Source: Zingiber officinale
Taxonomy: Eukaryota > Streptophyta > Magnoliopsida > Zingiberales > Zingiberaceae
Length of the DNA stretch: 64,000 bases
Assembly: GCF_018446385.1 (NCBI RefSeq)
Contig: NC_056005.1
Location: 61,044,239-61,108,238 of the forward strand
Direction of reading: 5' to 3'
The position numbers and the translations under genes were made by a program. How positions within the stretch are numbered: position 1 is the first letter of the stretch; each line of letters starts with the position of its first letter. Positions 12,500 to 24,600 of this stretch are shown one piece after another. Below the pieces are notes generated by a model that was given only the letters and a program-made list of their open reading frames with translations, was not told the DNA's origin and did not search any database.

Positions 12500-13759
12500 C
12501 AGGCTTCATGAGATTTCCCGAGTTACTTCATGAGATTTCCTGATCGACTATGTTCTGTGATAGTTTAAAGTCTCCGGTTCCTCCCATGAAGACCCGTCCG
12601 ACTTACTTCATGAGATTTCCTGATCGACTATGTTCTGTGAGGGTTTAAAGTCTCCGATTCCTCCCATGAAGACCCGTCCGAGTTACTTCATGAGATTTCT
12701 CGATCGACTATGTTCTATGATAGTTTAAAGTCTCCAGTTCCACCCATGAAGACCCGTCCGAGTTACTTCATGAGATTTCCCGATCGACTATGTTCTGTGA
12801 TAGTTTAAGGTCTCTGGTTCCTCCCATGAAGACTCGTCCGAGTTACTTCATCAGATTTCCCGATCGACTATGTTCTGTGATAGTTTAAAGTCTCCAGTTT
12901 CTCCCATGAAGACCTGTCCGAGTTACTTCATGAGATTTCCCGATCGACTATGTTCTGTGATAGTTTAAAGTCTCCGGTTCCAACCATGAAGACCCGTCGG
13001 AATTACTTCATGAGATTTCCCGATCGACTATGTTCTGTGATAGTTTAAAGTCTCTAGTTCCTCCCTTGAAGACCCATCCGAGTTACTTCATGTGATTTCC
13101 CGATCGACTATGTTCTGTGATAGTTTAAAATCTCCGGTTCCTCCCATGAAGACCCATCCGAGTTACTTCATGAGATTTCCCGATCGACTATGTTCTGTGA
13201 TAGTTTAAAATCTCTGGTTCCTCCCATGAAGATCCGTCCGAGTTACTTCATGAGATTTCCCGATCGACTATGTTCTGTGATAGTTTAAAGTCTCCGGTTC
13301 CTCTCATGAAGACCCGTCCGAGTTACTTCATGAGATTTCCCGATCGAATCTGTTCTGTGATAGTTTAAAGTCTCCAGTTCCTCCCATGAAGACCCCTGTC
13401 CGAGTTACTTCATGAGATTTCCCGATCGACTATGTTCTGTGATAGTTTAAAGTCTCCGGTTCCTCTCATGAAGATCCGTTCGAGTTACTTCAAAAGATTT
13501 CCTGATCGACTATGTTCTGTGATAGTTTAAAGTCTCCGGTTCCTCCCATGAAGACCCGTCCGAGTTACTTCACGAGATTTCTCGATCGACTATGTTCTAT
13601 GATAGTTTAAAGTCTCCGGTTCCTCCCATGAAGACCCGTCCGAGTTACTTCATGAGATTTCCCGATCGACTATGTTCTGTGATAGTTTAAAGTCTCTGGT
13701 TCCTCCAATGAAGACCCGTCCGAGTTACTTCATGAGATTTCCCGATCGACTATGTTATT
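12500..13759. repeat. 80-bp tandem array, about 16 copies, in Tat 3' UTR
   Basis: The core CGATCGACTATGTTCTGTGA recurs at 12541 (first base T), 12621, 12701, 12781 and so on, every 80 bp up to 13341. A 2-bp insertion (GACCCCTGTCCG) shifts the last five to 13423, 13503, 13583, 13663 and 13743; the last is cut after CTATGTTA. Units also share TTACTTCATGAGATTTCC and CCCATGAAGACCCGTCCGAG. The copies are near identical but vary at scattered sites. The position, just 3' of pol and before the antisense ORFs, is where Tat elements are known to grow satellite-like arrays. Confidence 0.95.
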
Positions 13760-14069
13760 ATGCCAAATTATGATGTTTGTACTGACCTTGTAATGGTTTT
13801 AAAATTTCTGGGTTTTTCTTAGGGGAGCTGAATAGGTCTTTAGGATTCCCCACTGTTGATCGCTTGAAACAAATTATAAAAGTTCTGCCAATACTTGTCA
13901 ATCTGTATGAACCACATTTATTTCTATGGCGGTATTTGTCTTGCATTGCATTTATTGAAAGAAATGGAGTACATAAACTGTAAGCATACTTGTTCTCAGC
14001 TCACCGAGAACTTACTTCAGATAATTATGATTTGTTCTTTCAGACGTATTCTTAAGTGGCATGATCTTG

Positions 14070-15190
14070 TCAGGTCTGGTAAGGTTGCAAATGATTTGCA
14101 CTCCAGGGACGTTCCAGAATTCTTTCTTCAGTATCTTGGAGATAATATGAACCTGATGCGAGCTTTTCCACCACTTTGTAGGGTCCTCCCCATTGTGGTG
14201 CCAACTTACTGACATCCCCGACAGGTTTAATATGCTTTCATACTAAATCTCCTACTTGGAAAAATCTGGGGATGACTCTTTTGTTATAATTTTGCCTCAT
14301 TTGTTGTCGGTATGATACGAGATGAGTAGTAGCTTTATCTCTAATTTCCTTTATCAAGTCTAGCTCCATGAGTCATCGACCCTCATTGTCCGCATCATAT
14401 AATTGCCTTCTGTCAGATTCTACTCCCACCTCAATGGGAATTATTGCTTCTCCCCCAGAAACTAATTGAAAGGGAGTGATTCCTGTAGCTTCTCGAGGTG
14501 TAGTACGGTATGCCCAAAGAACGTTGGGTAATTCATCTACCCAGCTACCTCCGACATGATCCAATTTAGTTTTTAAACCCCTTATAATTTCTCTATTGGT
14601 TACTTCCGCTTGACCATTACTTTGCGGATAAGCCACAGAGGTGAAGGCTTGAATAATACCATAGCTTTTGCACCAATCTAAGATTCTATCCCCTTGAAAT
14701 TGCCTTCCATTATCAGAGACTAATTTATGAGGAATGCCAAATCTGCATATAATATTTTTCTACAGAAATTTAATAACTGCGTCCTCGGTAAACCGAGCAA
14801 GTGGTTCTGCTTCTACCCATTTAGAAAAATAATCCACTGCTACCAATAAAAACTTTCTTTATGCAGCTACCATAGGAAACAAGCCTACTATGTCCATGCC
14901 CCATTGATCGAAGGGACATGAGACTCTAGAGGTCCTCGATAGCTGTGTAGGATGGTGCAAAATATTTTGGTGTTTCTGACAAGAAATACAAGTTCTTACC
15001 AACTTGTTGGCATCCTCGTGTAGAGTAGGCCAGAAATATCCTGCTAGTAAAATTTTGCGAGCCAAGTATCTTCCTCCTATATGACTACCACATGAGCCTT
15101 GATGAACCTCCTGTAAAATAAACTGTATATCTTCTGTGCCAATACACATGAGCAGAGGTCTAGAAAAAGTTCTTTTATATAACTGTTCTC
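14070..15190 (-). pseudogene. Tat integrase
   Basis: Minus-strand integrase at the end of pol. The N-terminal zinc-binding domain is seen as H-x-G...GGRYLARK followed by CISCQKHQ (15149-14970). The catalytic core includes DIVGLFP near 14880 and, after a frame break, SDNGRQFQG-type and YPQSNGQAE motifs (14750-14590). The C-terminal part ends with a GPYKVVEKL-like segment and NHLxPYxT, stopping at 14070-14072. Breaks: a stop or frame change between about 14855 and 14640, and another near 14370. The protein would insert element cDNA into chromosomes; this copy cannot be translated through. Confidence 0.85.
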
Positions 15191-15748
15191 CTACCTAGTG
15201 TATTGAGCAACTCTCTTCTTAAATACCCTTGCTTGTTCTGTATTACTTGGAAGAACACCTTGCTGTAGATATAGTATGATTTGAGCTCTCCAGTCACCTA
15301 GAATTTCTGCGTCAGCCTGTCTTTTGATACAGGATATTAATAGATTTTGTTCTACTGGCCAATCTAGACTCCATGGTACTATAGCAGAGGCCAGCTTAGC
15401 CAATTCATCTGCTACCTGATTCTCAGATCGAGGAACCTTTTGTATATTTACTTCTTGAAACTAGGACTTCAACTTATCAAATGCCTCAGCATATAACTTG
15501 AGTCTGTCATTATTAATTTCAAAATTACCTGATAATTGTTGGGCTGCTAATTGAGAATCAGAATAGATGAGGACTCGAGCTGCCTCTATATGTCGAGCGG
15601 CTTGCAATCCATCTATCAATTCTTCATATTCTGCCTCATTGTTAGTAGCTCTATAATTCAATCTGATAGAGAGTTGGAGTCTGTCTTCCCTTGGAGATAT
15701 AAGAAGAACACAAATTTCGCTACCTTGTCTAGTCGAGGACCTATCCAC
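15191..15748 (-). pseudogene. Tat second (archaeal-type) RNase H and linker
   Basis: The reading frame holds RATNNEAEYEELIDGL and YSDSQLAAQQLSGNFE, the E-A-E-Y and S-D-S-Q motifs of the extra RNase H found after the normal RNase H in Tat elements. It continues to MAKLAS (15403) and a linker before integrase. It lies in a different frame from the reverse transcriptase ORF upstream, with an overlap of about 90 bases, and a stop separates 15461 from 15403. Both are decay marks. Confidence 0.85.
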
Positions 15749-17142
15749 ATAAACTTCCAGATGTTTTCTTCCTCAGGGCCTTGAACTTCTATAATGAAAT
15801 CTGCTAGAGCTTGTGCCTTGATGGCTGAGCGAGGTTGATATTGTATGTCATATTCACCAAGTTCAGTTGTCCATTTGATCAGCCGACCTGATGCCTCTAG
15901 GTTAAGTAATACCCGTCCAAGAGTACTGTTGGTTAATACAACAATTTCATGTGCTAAGAAATATGGGCGCAACCTCTGAGCAATCAATACTAATGCATAA
16001 GCCAATTTTTCTAGTGTAGTATATCTACACTCAGCTCCTTTTAATAAATGGTTAGATACAGGTTGTTGTTCCTTTCCTTCTTGTCTAACTAATACAAAGC
16101 CTACAGCGTTTTCATTAGCCGACAAATATACCCAGAGGGTCTCTCCTACTATAGGCTTAGCTAATACAGGAATAGTAGACAAGTAGTCTTTTAACTCTTG
16201 GAAGGCCTTATCACATTCCTCGTTCCACTGAAATTTGTTTGCCTTCCTAAGTATTTTAAAGAAATGGAAGCTACAATCGGCCGACCTGGAAATGAACCTA
16301 GACAAGCCTGTAATCCAGCCAGTCAGTCTTTGAGCTTCTCTCATGTTGCGAGGAGGCTCCATGTTCTGAAGTGCCTTTACTTTACTCGGGTTGGCCTCTA
16401 TTCCTCGCTCGGACACCATATACCCCAGGAATTTCCCCCCTTTCACTCCGAATAAACATTTGCTCGGATTTAACTTGAGCCCATATTGTCTCAATGTCTT
16501 GCAGGTCTCCTCTACATCCCTGCACAGATCAACATCTTGAAGAGACTTTATTAAGATATCATCAACATATACTTCCAAATTTCTCCCAATCTGCTTCTGA
16601 AAGACTTTATTCATAAGCCTTTGATAAGTTGCTCCTGCAGTTTTTAGTCCGAAGGGCATAACATTATAACAATAAGTACCTTCAGATGTTATGAAACTGA
16701 CTTTTTCTTGATCTTCTTTAGCTAAGGGAACCTGATGATAGCCTTGATAAGCGTCTAGCATAGAGATGTACTCACACCCAGCAGTGGAGTCTACCAATTG
16801 ATCGATCCTGGGTAATGGATAATAATCTTTTGGGCAAGCCTTGTTGAGATCTTGGAAATCAATGCATACTCGCCATTTGTTTCCTGGCTTAGAGACTAAC
16901 ACCACATTAGCTAACCAGCTAGGAAATTGTACCTCCCTGATGTAACCAACCTCCATAAGTTTAGTTATTTCTTCTTTGATGATTTGGTTCTGTTCCGCAC
17001 TAAAATTCCTCTTTCTTTGCATGACCAGGCGGGCATCTAGGAAGACATGTAAGGAATGCTCCATGACTAAATGAGAAATGCCTGAGACTTCTTTGGGCGT
17101 CCAGGCAAATACATCATTATTCTTCTTTAGGCATTGTACCAA
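15658..17142 (-). pseudogene. Tat reverse transcriptase and first RNase H
   Basis: A long open stretch of about 490 codons. The order is a polymerase entry segment (FPSWLANVVLV, CIDFQDLNKACPKDYYPLP), the middle motif FGLKTAGATYQRLMN, the catalytic YVDDILIKS with both aspartates present, then FLGYMVSERGIEANP, a connection domain, and RNase H (TLWVYLSA, YTTLEKLAYALV, HEIVVLTN, WTTELGEYDI, ALADFI). The first RNase H has lost its usual catalytic D (VYLSANENAV instead of the common Y-L-A/S-x-S/T form is typical, but no DG is seen), which is normal for Tat elements, where the second RNase H is thought to supply activity. It is the best-preserved part of this element. Confidence 0.9.
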
Positions 17143-17211
17143 TTCGGCTTTTAGAGTGGGATCAAGATCAGTCGCAACATATGTAGTAGCTTCAGGCCGA
17201 CCTGTCTGAAT

Positions 17212-17952
17212 CTAAACTTCTTCCTTTTCTTCATAAACCAGAACAGGCTGCTTCTCCTGAACGACAATGACTTCCATTCTTTGAATCTGTCGGGCAGCGT
17301 TAGCTTCAGCCCGAACTATTTCTACATAACATTTTCGGGCTGTCTTCTGATCACCCTGCACCTCCCCGACGTGGTCATCAACAGGAAATTTAATTTTCTG
17401 ACAAAAAGTAGAAACGACCGCCCTAAACTCGTTCAGGGCCGGTCGACCTAGTATCACATTATAAGAGGACGGGACGTCTACCACCATGAAATAAGATCTC
17501 CTTGTTCTCATCAGAGGCTCCTCTCCTAAAGATATGGCCAACTTTATTTGACCCAGCGGTTGTACTTCGTTGCTCATGAATCCATATAGAGGAGTGACCA
17601 TCTGTTGAAGTTCACTCGGATCAATCTGTAATTGATCGAAAGCCTTCTTGAATATAATGTTGACAGAATTGCCCGTCTCTATGAAGGTACGAGAAATAAC
17701 ATAGTTGGCTATCACGGCTTTGATAATCAGGGCATCATCATGGGGTATTTCTACCCTCTCGAGATCTCTAGGCCCAAAACTTATCTCGGGACCAGCTGCT
17801 CGTTCCATGCTACATCCTACGGCATGAATTTCCAGTCTTCGGGCATGTGCTTTCTTGGCCCTATTAGAATCCCCATCAGTGGGCCCACCTGCAATCATAT
17901 TGATATTGCCCTGAGCGGCATTACTCCTGTTTTCTTCCTGTCGAGTCGTCAT
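17212..17952 (-). pseudogene. Tat aspartic protease
   Basis: The frame contains VIANYVISRTFIETGNSVNI, a Tat retropepsin core, followed by YNVILGRPALNEFRAVVST, the second conserved block of gypsy proteases. The catalytic motif reads E-T-G rather than D-T-G, so the active-site aspartate is replaced and the enzyme should be dead if the base is right. The frame opens from a gag C-terminal part and closes with TAG before the reverse transcriptase. Confidence 0.85.
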
Positions 17953-18289
17953 GGCTTTAGAAGGAGCTTTTTACGACACTTGGCTTGTACCGACCGGGGC
18001 TGACAATGCATCCTGCCGAGGCTCGACCGGACGATATTCCAATTTGAGCGGACTTTGTTGTCTAGGGTACTGTTGCCGATAATAATTTTGTCTTTGATAA
18101 CGCTCCCTATTAGCTCATTTATTTCTTAAAACAAAATAGTCTTCAGTATGATGACTGCTAGTTTTATGATAAGTGCACCATCTTCTTGGTGTCTCTGGTT
18201 GTATATCTACGTGTTGTACTGCCTGTGGACGATATTCTGGCTGACGGTGAGGTGGATGAGTCGCTCGAGGTCCTTTGGGTGGAGGAACA
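17953..18289 (-). pseudogene. Tat gag C-terminal fragment
   Basis: Read on the minus strand, 18200-18110 encodes W-C-T-Y-H-K-T-S-S-H-H-T-E-D-Y-F, a Tat-type C-x2-H...H-x-T-x-D/E pattern of the gag nucleocapsid region. The rest of gag is missing because the copia LTR begins at 18290. The bases just before the insertion (18285-18289, GAACA) should reappear at the far side of the copia pair, beyond this window. Confidence 0.65.
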
Positions 18290-20116
18290 TGTTAGCTAGA
18301 GCCCTAGAGCCAATCATTTGATGATTGTATTTTGGACTTGTTGTATCATATTCTATATAAATAAAGGCATTTCATTTTTGGTTATTATACTTACTTGTAT
18401 TGGTGCCAAATAAACTAAGTATAATAACGTCCTTGAGTAGACGGTTCTCTCCTATATCAATCGGTTAGTTGAACCGATAGTGAGAAGATATAGGGAACAC
18501 TACTCTTAATCATTCCTAGTCGAGTATTAACATTCAGGGACAATGTTAATGCAATAAGACTAGCATGTAGGTCAATTCGATGACTTGATCTCACAAGTCA
18601 TGGATATAGAGATATCAAGTTGACACATGGGTATGCATTGGAGAATGTATACTGAATGACCCGCCATGAGAAAGTATCATGGATCATTATATGAGTGTCA
18701 TATACTTTCTCATGTGGCTATTAGTATGACTACTAGTCCTTAGACCTGAAGTTACCATGGATCCCTACATAAGGAGTTATGTACTTTGGTTTCATCAAAC
18801 GTCAACCGTAACTGGGTGGACTATAAAGGCGATTACTGGGTATGTAATGAATTATGCAAAGGGATGTGAGTGATGTAGATGGGATCTATCCCTCCTATAT
18901 GATGGGAGCGACATCGATATTCTTGATAGAGTGAGACCACGAAGTGCATGGTCATGCCCAAATGTGTCAATATAGGATATTGAGCTCATTTGATTGAGTG
19001 AGTCTACTTGGAGTTCAAGATTTAGATTGATTAGAGGATGACACGGTCTATGCCTCACATTGATCAATCTAGATGTCTAGGATAGAAGGACACTTGTCAT
19101 ATTTTGTGAGGAGTCACAATTAGTAGTCACAAGGTGATGTTGGATCTCAACATTCTTGTAACTTGGGTAGTAATGATGTGTTGCTAGATACCGCTCATTA
19201 CTTATGCTCCTAAATGGGTTTAGGGGCATTGCCAATGTTACAAGAACCTATAGGGTCACACACTAAGGGCAATTAGATGGAAATTAGGTTCATTAGATGA
19301 ATCTAAATGATTACGTTCATATGATGAACCAAATTGGATTAAGAGTAATCCAAAGTAGGCTAATTGAGTTGGACTCAATTTGGTTCATGTGTTAAGTGAG
19401 TCTAATTTGGACTTAAACTCATTTAATTAATTTAATTCAATGAATAGAGATTCATTAAATTAAAATTGACTTGAATCAATGGTTAGATTAGATCAACCAA
19501 GGGAGAGAAGTGGTCAAGTTTGACTTGACTTAAGTAGGAAGATGAAGAGTCAAGTGTTGACTTGACTTTGGTTTGTCAAATGCCACATCATCAAAGCTTC
19601 TTCATTTGGTCAAGTTTGACTTGACCAAATGTCACCTCATGGAGGAGATCAAGAGACTTGACTCTTGATATTCCATGGGGGTTACATGCCTTGAAGTGGC
19701 CGGCCACTTTTAGGTGGAATGTAAAATTGATTTTTCATTTTTCAAGTGGTTGTAACTCCATCTTCTTCTTCCTCTTGAGTTTTCTTCTTGCTCTCCCTCT
19801 CCTCCCTACTGATATCTAAGGTTGCTAGCCCATCCTTAGAGATTTTTCTCCATCTCTTGCTTGTGTGGATACACATAGAGAAGTGTCTACTTTGACACTT
19901 TCGAGATCCGGCGAACCGAGGAAAAGCGGGATTGCGAAGGGCTTCGCATCGAAGGTAAAAATCTTTCTTCATGTAGGTCTAGGAGTAGATGAAAGTAGAA
20001 ACTCGTACTCGTATTTAAATTTTGAAATGTATCCTTCACACGAGATCCAGTGGCATGGGTGATTCGGGATTTTCGCGACGCGAAAACGCGGTTTTCGCGG
20101 CCCGAAAAACCCAACA
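18290..20116 (+). repeat. Angela-like LTR 1 (1827 bp)
   Basis: From TGTTAGCTAG to CCCAACA, with TG...CA ends. A TATATAAATAAAGG box near 18354 could serve as TATA or poly(A) signal. The last 250 bp are GC-richer with TTTTCGCGACGCGAAAACGC-type inverted bases. It matches the split LTR 25592-57624 and LTR 63108-64000 with only scattered substitutions. Confidence 0.95.
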
Positions 20117-20117
20117 G

Positions 20118-20130
20118 TGGTATCAGAGCC
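20118..20130 (+). other. Primer binding site, unit 1
   Basis: TGGTATCAGAGCC starts one base after the LTR end and is complementary to the 3' end of plant initiator-Met tRNA, the usual copia primer. Confidence 0.9.
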
Positions 20131-21626
20131 ACGTGCGAAGCGAGTACGAGTTTAGATTCATATTTATATGAAAAATATTGATCTGTAAACTTTCTGTAAA
20201 TTCATGTTTTTATAGTTTTAATGGTATTTTTCTCGTAGAAGCGAAGCACAAGTGTTTAGACACTTGTAGGCTTCGATTACCGAGAAGAAATTTTCGAAAC
20301 GGCAATGTTTCGCCCCAAAATTTTTTGGGGACAGCAGGCTTAGGCGCTGTTAGATCGCAAAGGAACCCTCGCGATGGTTAGATCGCGGGTAGGGGCGCTG
20401 CGCCTGGCCCCGCAAGGGGATTCGTTCCGCGATTGCGCCCGGAAACGCTAAACGGGACCGCCGGGAAAAATTAACTCATAAAATTGTAAAAATTATGAAA
20501 ATTACAGAAAATTATGAAAAAATATATAATTTAGAATTATATATTAATTTTTTGATAGTCATGCCCAAACGACCCAATTTGGATTTGGAAATGTGTTGTA
20601 ATTCATAACACGACCTGCGTGCCGTTCTGTGATGTGCGTGCTGTATTTATTTTTTTTATTTTATTTTCACGACCTGCGCGTCGTGCCTTTCTCTTATATT
20701 CTGGTTGTAAATTAGATTTAGACTCGAATGTAACTCGAGTTTCAAAATTGTAATGTAAATTTTGAAGCGGTGGAAGGTCCACACGAGACGGAGTTACGAG
20801 GAGGGTGCGAGCAACACAAGGTGGTCAAACGAAGAAGCTTGAGAAGCTGTTGACCTTAGGTTGACCATCTGATCTTCTCATTAGCTTGAGAAGATCATAG
20901 TAGGGCCATGACACAATCACAAAATAATTTAATTAATTGCTTATATGTATGTGATGCATGTTTAATTAAGTAGTTAATTAGTGCCTAACAATTAGATTAG
21001 ATCTATATCGTGCACATGATGCACCCCATGATTAGATTAGATCTAAATCAAGTATTTGATACGCATCATCGTTTAGATTAGATCTAAAACACATCAACTC
21101 GTAATGCCTACCATGCCGTGATACCTACCACTACCTCGATCACATGTTGTTGTTGAATCTGCTAAAGTAGAGCAACACATACTATCTTGGTAGGGTACAG
21201 AGGGACAATCTTGGTCCCGCCAATCAACGCATGGGTGAGTATAACTCAATTAGATTGAGTATTCCTAGTTAACTCGGTTGGATCGAGTATAACTATAGGC
21301 ATTCTTCCAACGGTTGGAAAGATAGGTCAAAATCACATATATATTAATTCTTGGGTGTATTAGCCAAAGCTAACTCGAGTTTTAATATAAATGCGGAAAT
21401 TAATCCTATAAACAAGAGTTGCATAGAGATGTAATTGGTAATCGTTACCTACCGATCATTCTAAGTCTTGGGCGTATTAGCCAAAGCTAACTCAAGGGTT
21501 AGTATGATGTGGATCTTATCCCACATGAATTATAGAATTCAGTGGGAACATCATTTAGTTAAAGGCCTAATTAAATGATTAAGAATATGATATTTATTTC
21601 TGCTTTTATTTCTATTGTAGAATACC
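20131..21626 (+). other. Untranslated leader, unit 1
   Basis: About 1.5 kb between primer site and gag start, without a credible reading frame. It holds repeats of GATTAGATTAGATCTA (20990-21080), two copies of a GGGCGTATTAGCCAAAGCTAAC segment split by about 120 bp (21353 and 21470 regions), and a GC-rich part near 20330-20460. The same leader occurs at 57639-59136. Confidence 0.6.
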
Positions 21627-24600
21627 ATGATGTCGAATACGAACACCTTCTCCCTGCGATCTGTCCTCGAGAAGGACAAGCTCAACGGAGCAAACTTCCT
21701 GGACTGGTACAGGAACCTGAGAATAGTTCTCACCCAAGAACGTAAACTGTACGTTCTGGAGTAGCCCATTCCGGAGGCTCCTCCTGCCATTGCCCCGCGA
21801 GCTGACCGAGATGCTTTCAAGAAGCATCAAGATGACGCATTAGATGTGTCTTATCTAATGCTCGCGACCATGAACTCTGAGCTTCAGAAGCAACACGAGT
21901 TAATGGGCGTTTACGATATGGTTGAACATCTTCGTCAACTGTATCAAGGACAAGCGAGGCATGAGAGATTTGAGATCTCTAGGGCACTGTTTCAGTGCAA
22001 GATGTCAGACGGGGCTCCCGTAGGCCCATATGTACTCAAAATGATTGGGTACATAGAGAACCTACAAAGGTTGGGGTTCCCACTTGGCCAAGAGCTGGCT
22101 ACTGACCTGATCTTGCAATCCTTGTCGGATAGCTACAGTCAATTCGTTCTAAACTACAATATGAACGAAATTGACAAGCCACTGCCTGAATTGCTTAGCA
22201 TGTTAAGAACTGCTGAGCTGAACCTTAAGAAGGCTAAGCCCAACACTGTTCTGATGGTTCAGAAACATAAGTGCAAGGGCAAGCCCAAAGGCAAGGGAAA
22301 GTCCCAAGCCAAGGGCAAAGGCAAGGCACTGAAGCCTAAAGGAGGGGTCGCCAAGTATGCTACCTGCTTCCACTGCGGTCAGACCGGGCACTGGAAGAGG
22401 AACTGCAAGGTATACTTGGAGGATCTTATGAAGAAGCGAAGTGAGACTTCCACTTCAGGTATATATGTTATAGAAGTCAATCTATCTATTTCTACATCAT
22501 GGGTATTAGATACTGGATGTGCTTCTCACATTTGTACTGATGTACTGGCGATGAGAAATAGCAGGGCATTGACAAAGGGCGAGGTGGACCTACGAGTAGG
22601 CAATGGAGCACGGGTTGCTGCTGTTGCTGTAGGGACTTACTTTCTATCTCTGCCCTCTGGGCTTGTACCAGAGTTAGTCGATTGTTGTTATGTGCCTGCA
22701 TTAACTAAGAACATTATATCAATTTCTTGTTTGGACAAGAAAGGTATCTCGTTTACAATAAAGAACAAATGTTGTTCCGTCTTTTTAAACGATATGTTCT
22801 ATTGTAGTGCACCTCTGATAAACGGACTCTATATTCTAGACCTTGAGAGACCTATCTATAACATAAATACCAAGAGGTTCAAGTCAAATGACATGAACCA
22901 AACCTACCTCTGGCACTGTCGCTTAGGTCATATAAATGACAAGCGCTTATCCCAGCTCCATAAGGATGGTTTGCTGGACTCAATTGATTTAGAATCATAT
23001 GAGATATGCGAGTCATGCCTACGAGGCAAGATGACTAAGACTCCCTTTAGTGGGCACAGCGAGAGAGTGACTGATTTGTTAGGACTCATACATAGTGATG
23101 TATGTGGTCCTTTCAATGTTGCTGCTAGAGGCGGTTATAGGTACTTCATCACATTTACTGATGACTTCAGTAGATATGGTTATGTGTACTTGATGACACA
23201 TAAGTCTGAATCCTTTGAAAAGTTCAAAGAATTCAAGAATGAAGTACAAAACCAGCTTGGCAAGAGTATTAAGATACTTCAATCCGATCGAGGTGGAGAA
23301 TACCTTAGCCATGAGTTCCGTGACTATCTAGCTGAGTGTGAGATTCTAACTCAACTCACTCCTCCTGGAACACCACAGTGGAATGGTGTATCCAAAAGGA
23401 CGAATCGTACCATATTTGATATGGTACGATCGATGATGAGTCACACACATCTTCTGACATACCTTTGGGGCTATGCTTTTGACACGACAGCTTTTATATT
23501 CAACCGAGTTCCATCCAATGCCGTGATGAAGACACCATATAGGATATGGACTGGGAGAGATGCCCAGGTGTCTTTCATGAGCATTTGGGGTTGTGAGGCT
23601 TACGTTCGACATCAAGTCTCAGACAAGTTAGGACCCAAATCCGACAAGTGCTACTTTATAGGATATCCCAAGGGAACTAAGGGATATTACTTCTACATTC
23701 CCAGTCAGCACAAGATAGTTGTAGCAAAGACTGGAGTCTTTCTAGAAAGGGACTTTGTTTCTAGAAAGACTAGTGGGAGTACATTCGATCTTGAAGAAGT
23801 TCAAGATGCGGATCCTAGCACTGAAGCCTCGATGGAAATTGAACTGGAAGCAAAAATTGTTGTGGATGATGTTGTTCCACAAAGAGTTGAGGAACAACAA
23901 CCAGTTCAAGTAGACATACCTCTTCACAAGTCTGATAGGGTACGTCGTCAGCCTGAGAGATACTCATTTCTCTTGTCTGACCATGATGACGTTGTGCTCA
24001 TAGATGATGAGCCTACCGCCTATCAGGAAGCTGTGATGAGACCAAATTCCGAGAAATAGCTAGAAGCCATGAGATCCGAGATGGAATCCATGTACACCAA
24101 CTAAGTATGGACTTTGGTTGATCCACCTGAAGGGGAAAAACCCATTGGGTGCAAGTGGGTCTTTAAGAGAAAGACTGACATGGATGGACTTATTTATAAG
24201 GGTCGCTTGGTAGCTAAAGGTTTCAAGCAGATTCATGGTATTGACTATGATGAAACCTTTTCTCCAGTAGCGATGTTTAAATCCATTCGGATCATGCTTG
24301 CTATTGCAGCTTACACGATTACGAGATCTGGCAGATGGACGTCAAAACCGCGTTTCTGAGTGAAAACCTACTCGAGGATGTGCACATGACACAACATGTT
24401 TGTAGATCCAAAGCATACTAGCAGAGTATGCAAGCTGCATAGGTCCATTTATGGACTAAAGTAAGCTTCTCGAAGCTGGAATCTTCGATTCGATGATGCG
24501 ATCAAACAGTTTGGTTTCATCAAGAACGAAGATGAGCCTTGTGTCTACAAGAAGGTTGTAGGGGACATAGTTGTCTTCCTCATATTGTATGTGGATGATA

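Larger units (their letters stand above)
6030..18289 (-). mobile_element. Tat-type Ty3-gypsy retrotransposon, 3' part
   Basis: On the minus strand the order is gag end, protease, reverse transcriptase, RNase H, a second (archaeal-type) RNase H, integrase, a tandem-repeat untranslated region, then antisense ORFs. The second RNase H and the antisense ORFs between pol and the 3' LTR are known marks of the Tat lineage (Retand/Ogre relatives). The copia element starting at 18290 interrupts gag, so the 5' LTR and gag start should lie beyond 64000. The 3' LTR boundary is unresolved; on the minus strand an AGAGAGAGAGAGCATG purine run near 6056-6075 is a possible polypurine tract, but it is not adjacent to the LTR end at 6027. 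Confidence 0.85.

Noticed and set aside
12500..13759. Regular repeats that might suggest a CRISPR array
   Set aside because: The 80-bp units are contiguous with no unique spacers, and the setting is a plant retroelement; it is a tandem array.
22203..22391. Minus-strand ORFs in the copia gag and pol, also at 59713-59901
   Set aside because: They are antisense shadows of the Lys/Gly-rich gag tail, conserved only because the two units are copies.
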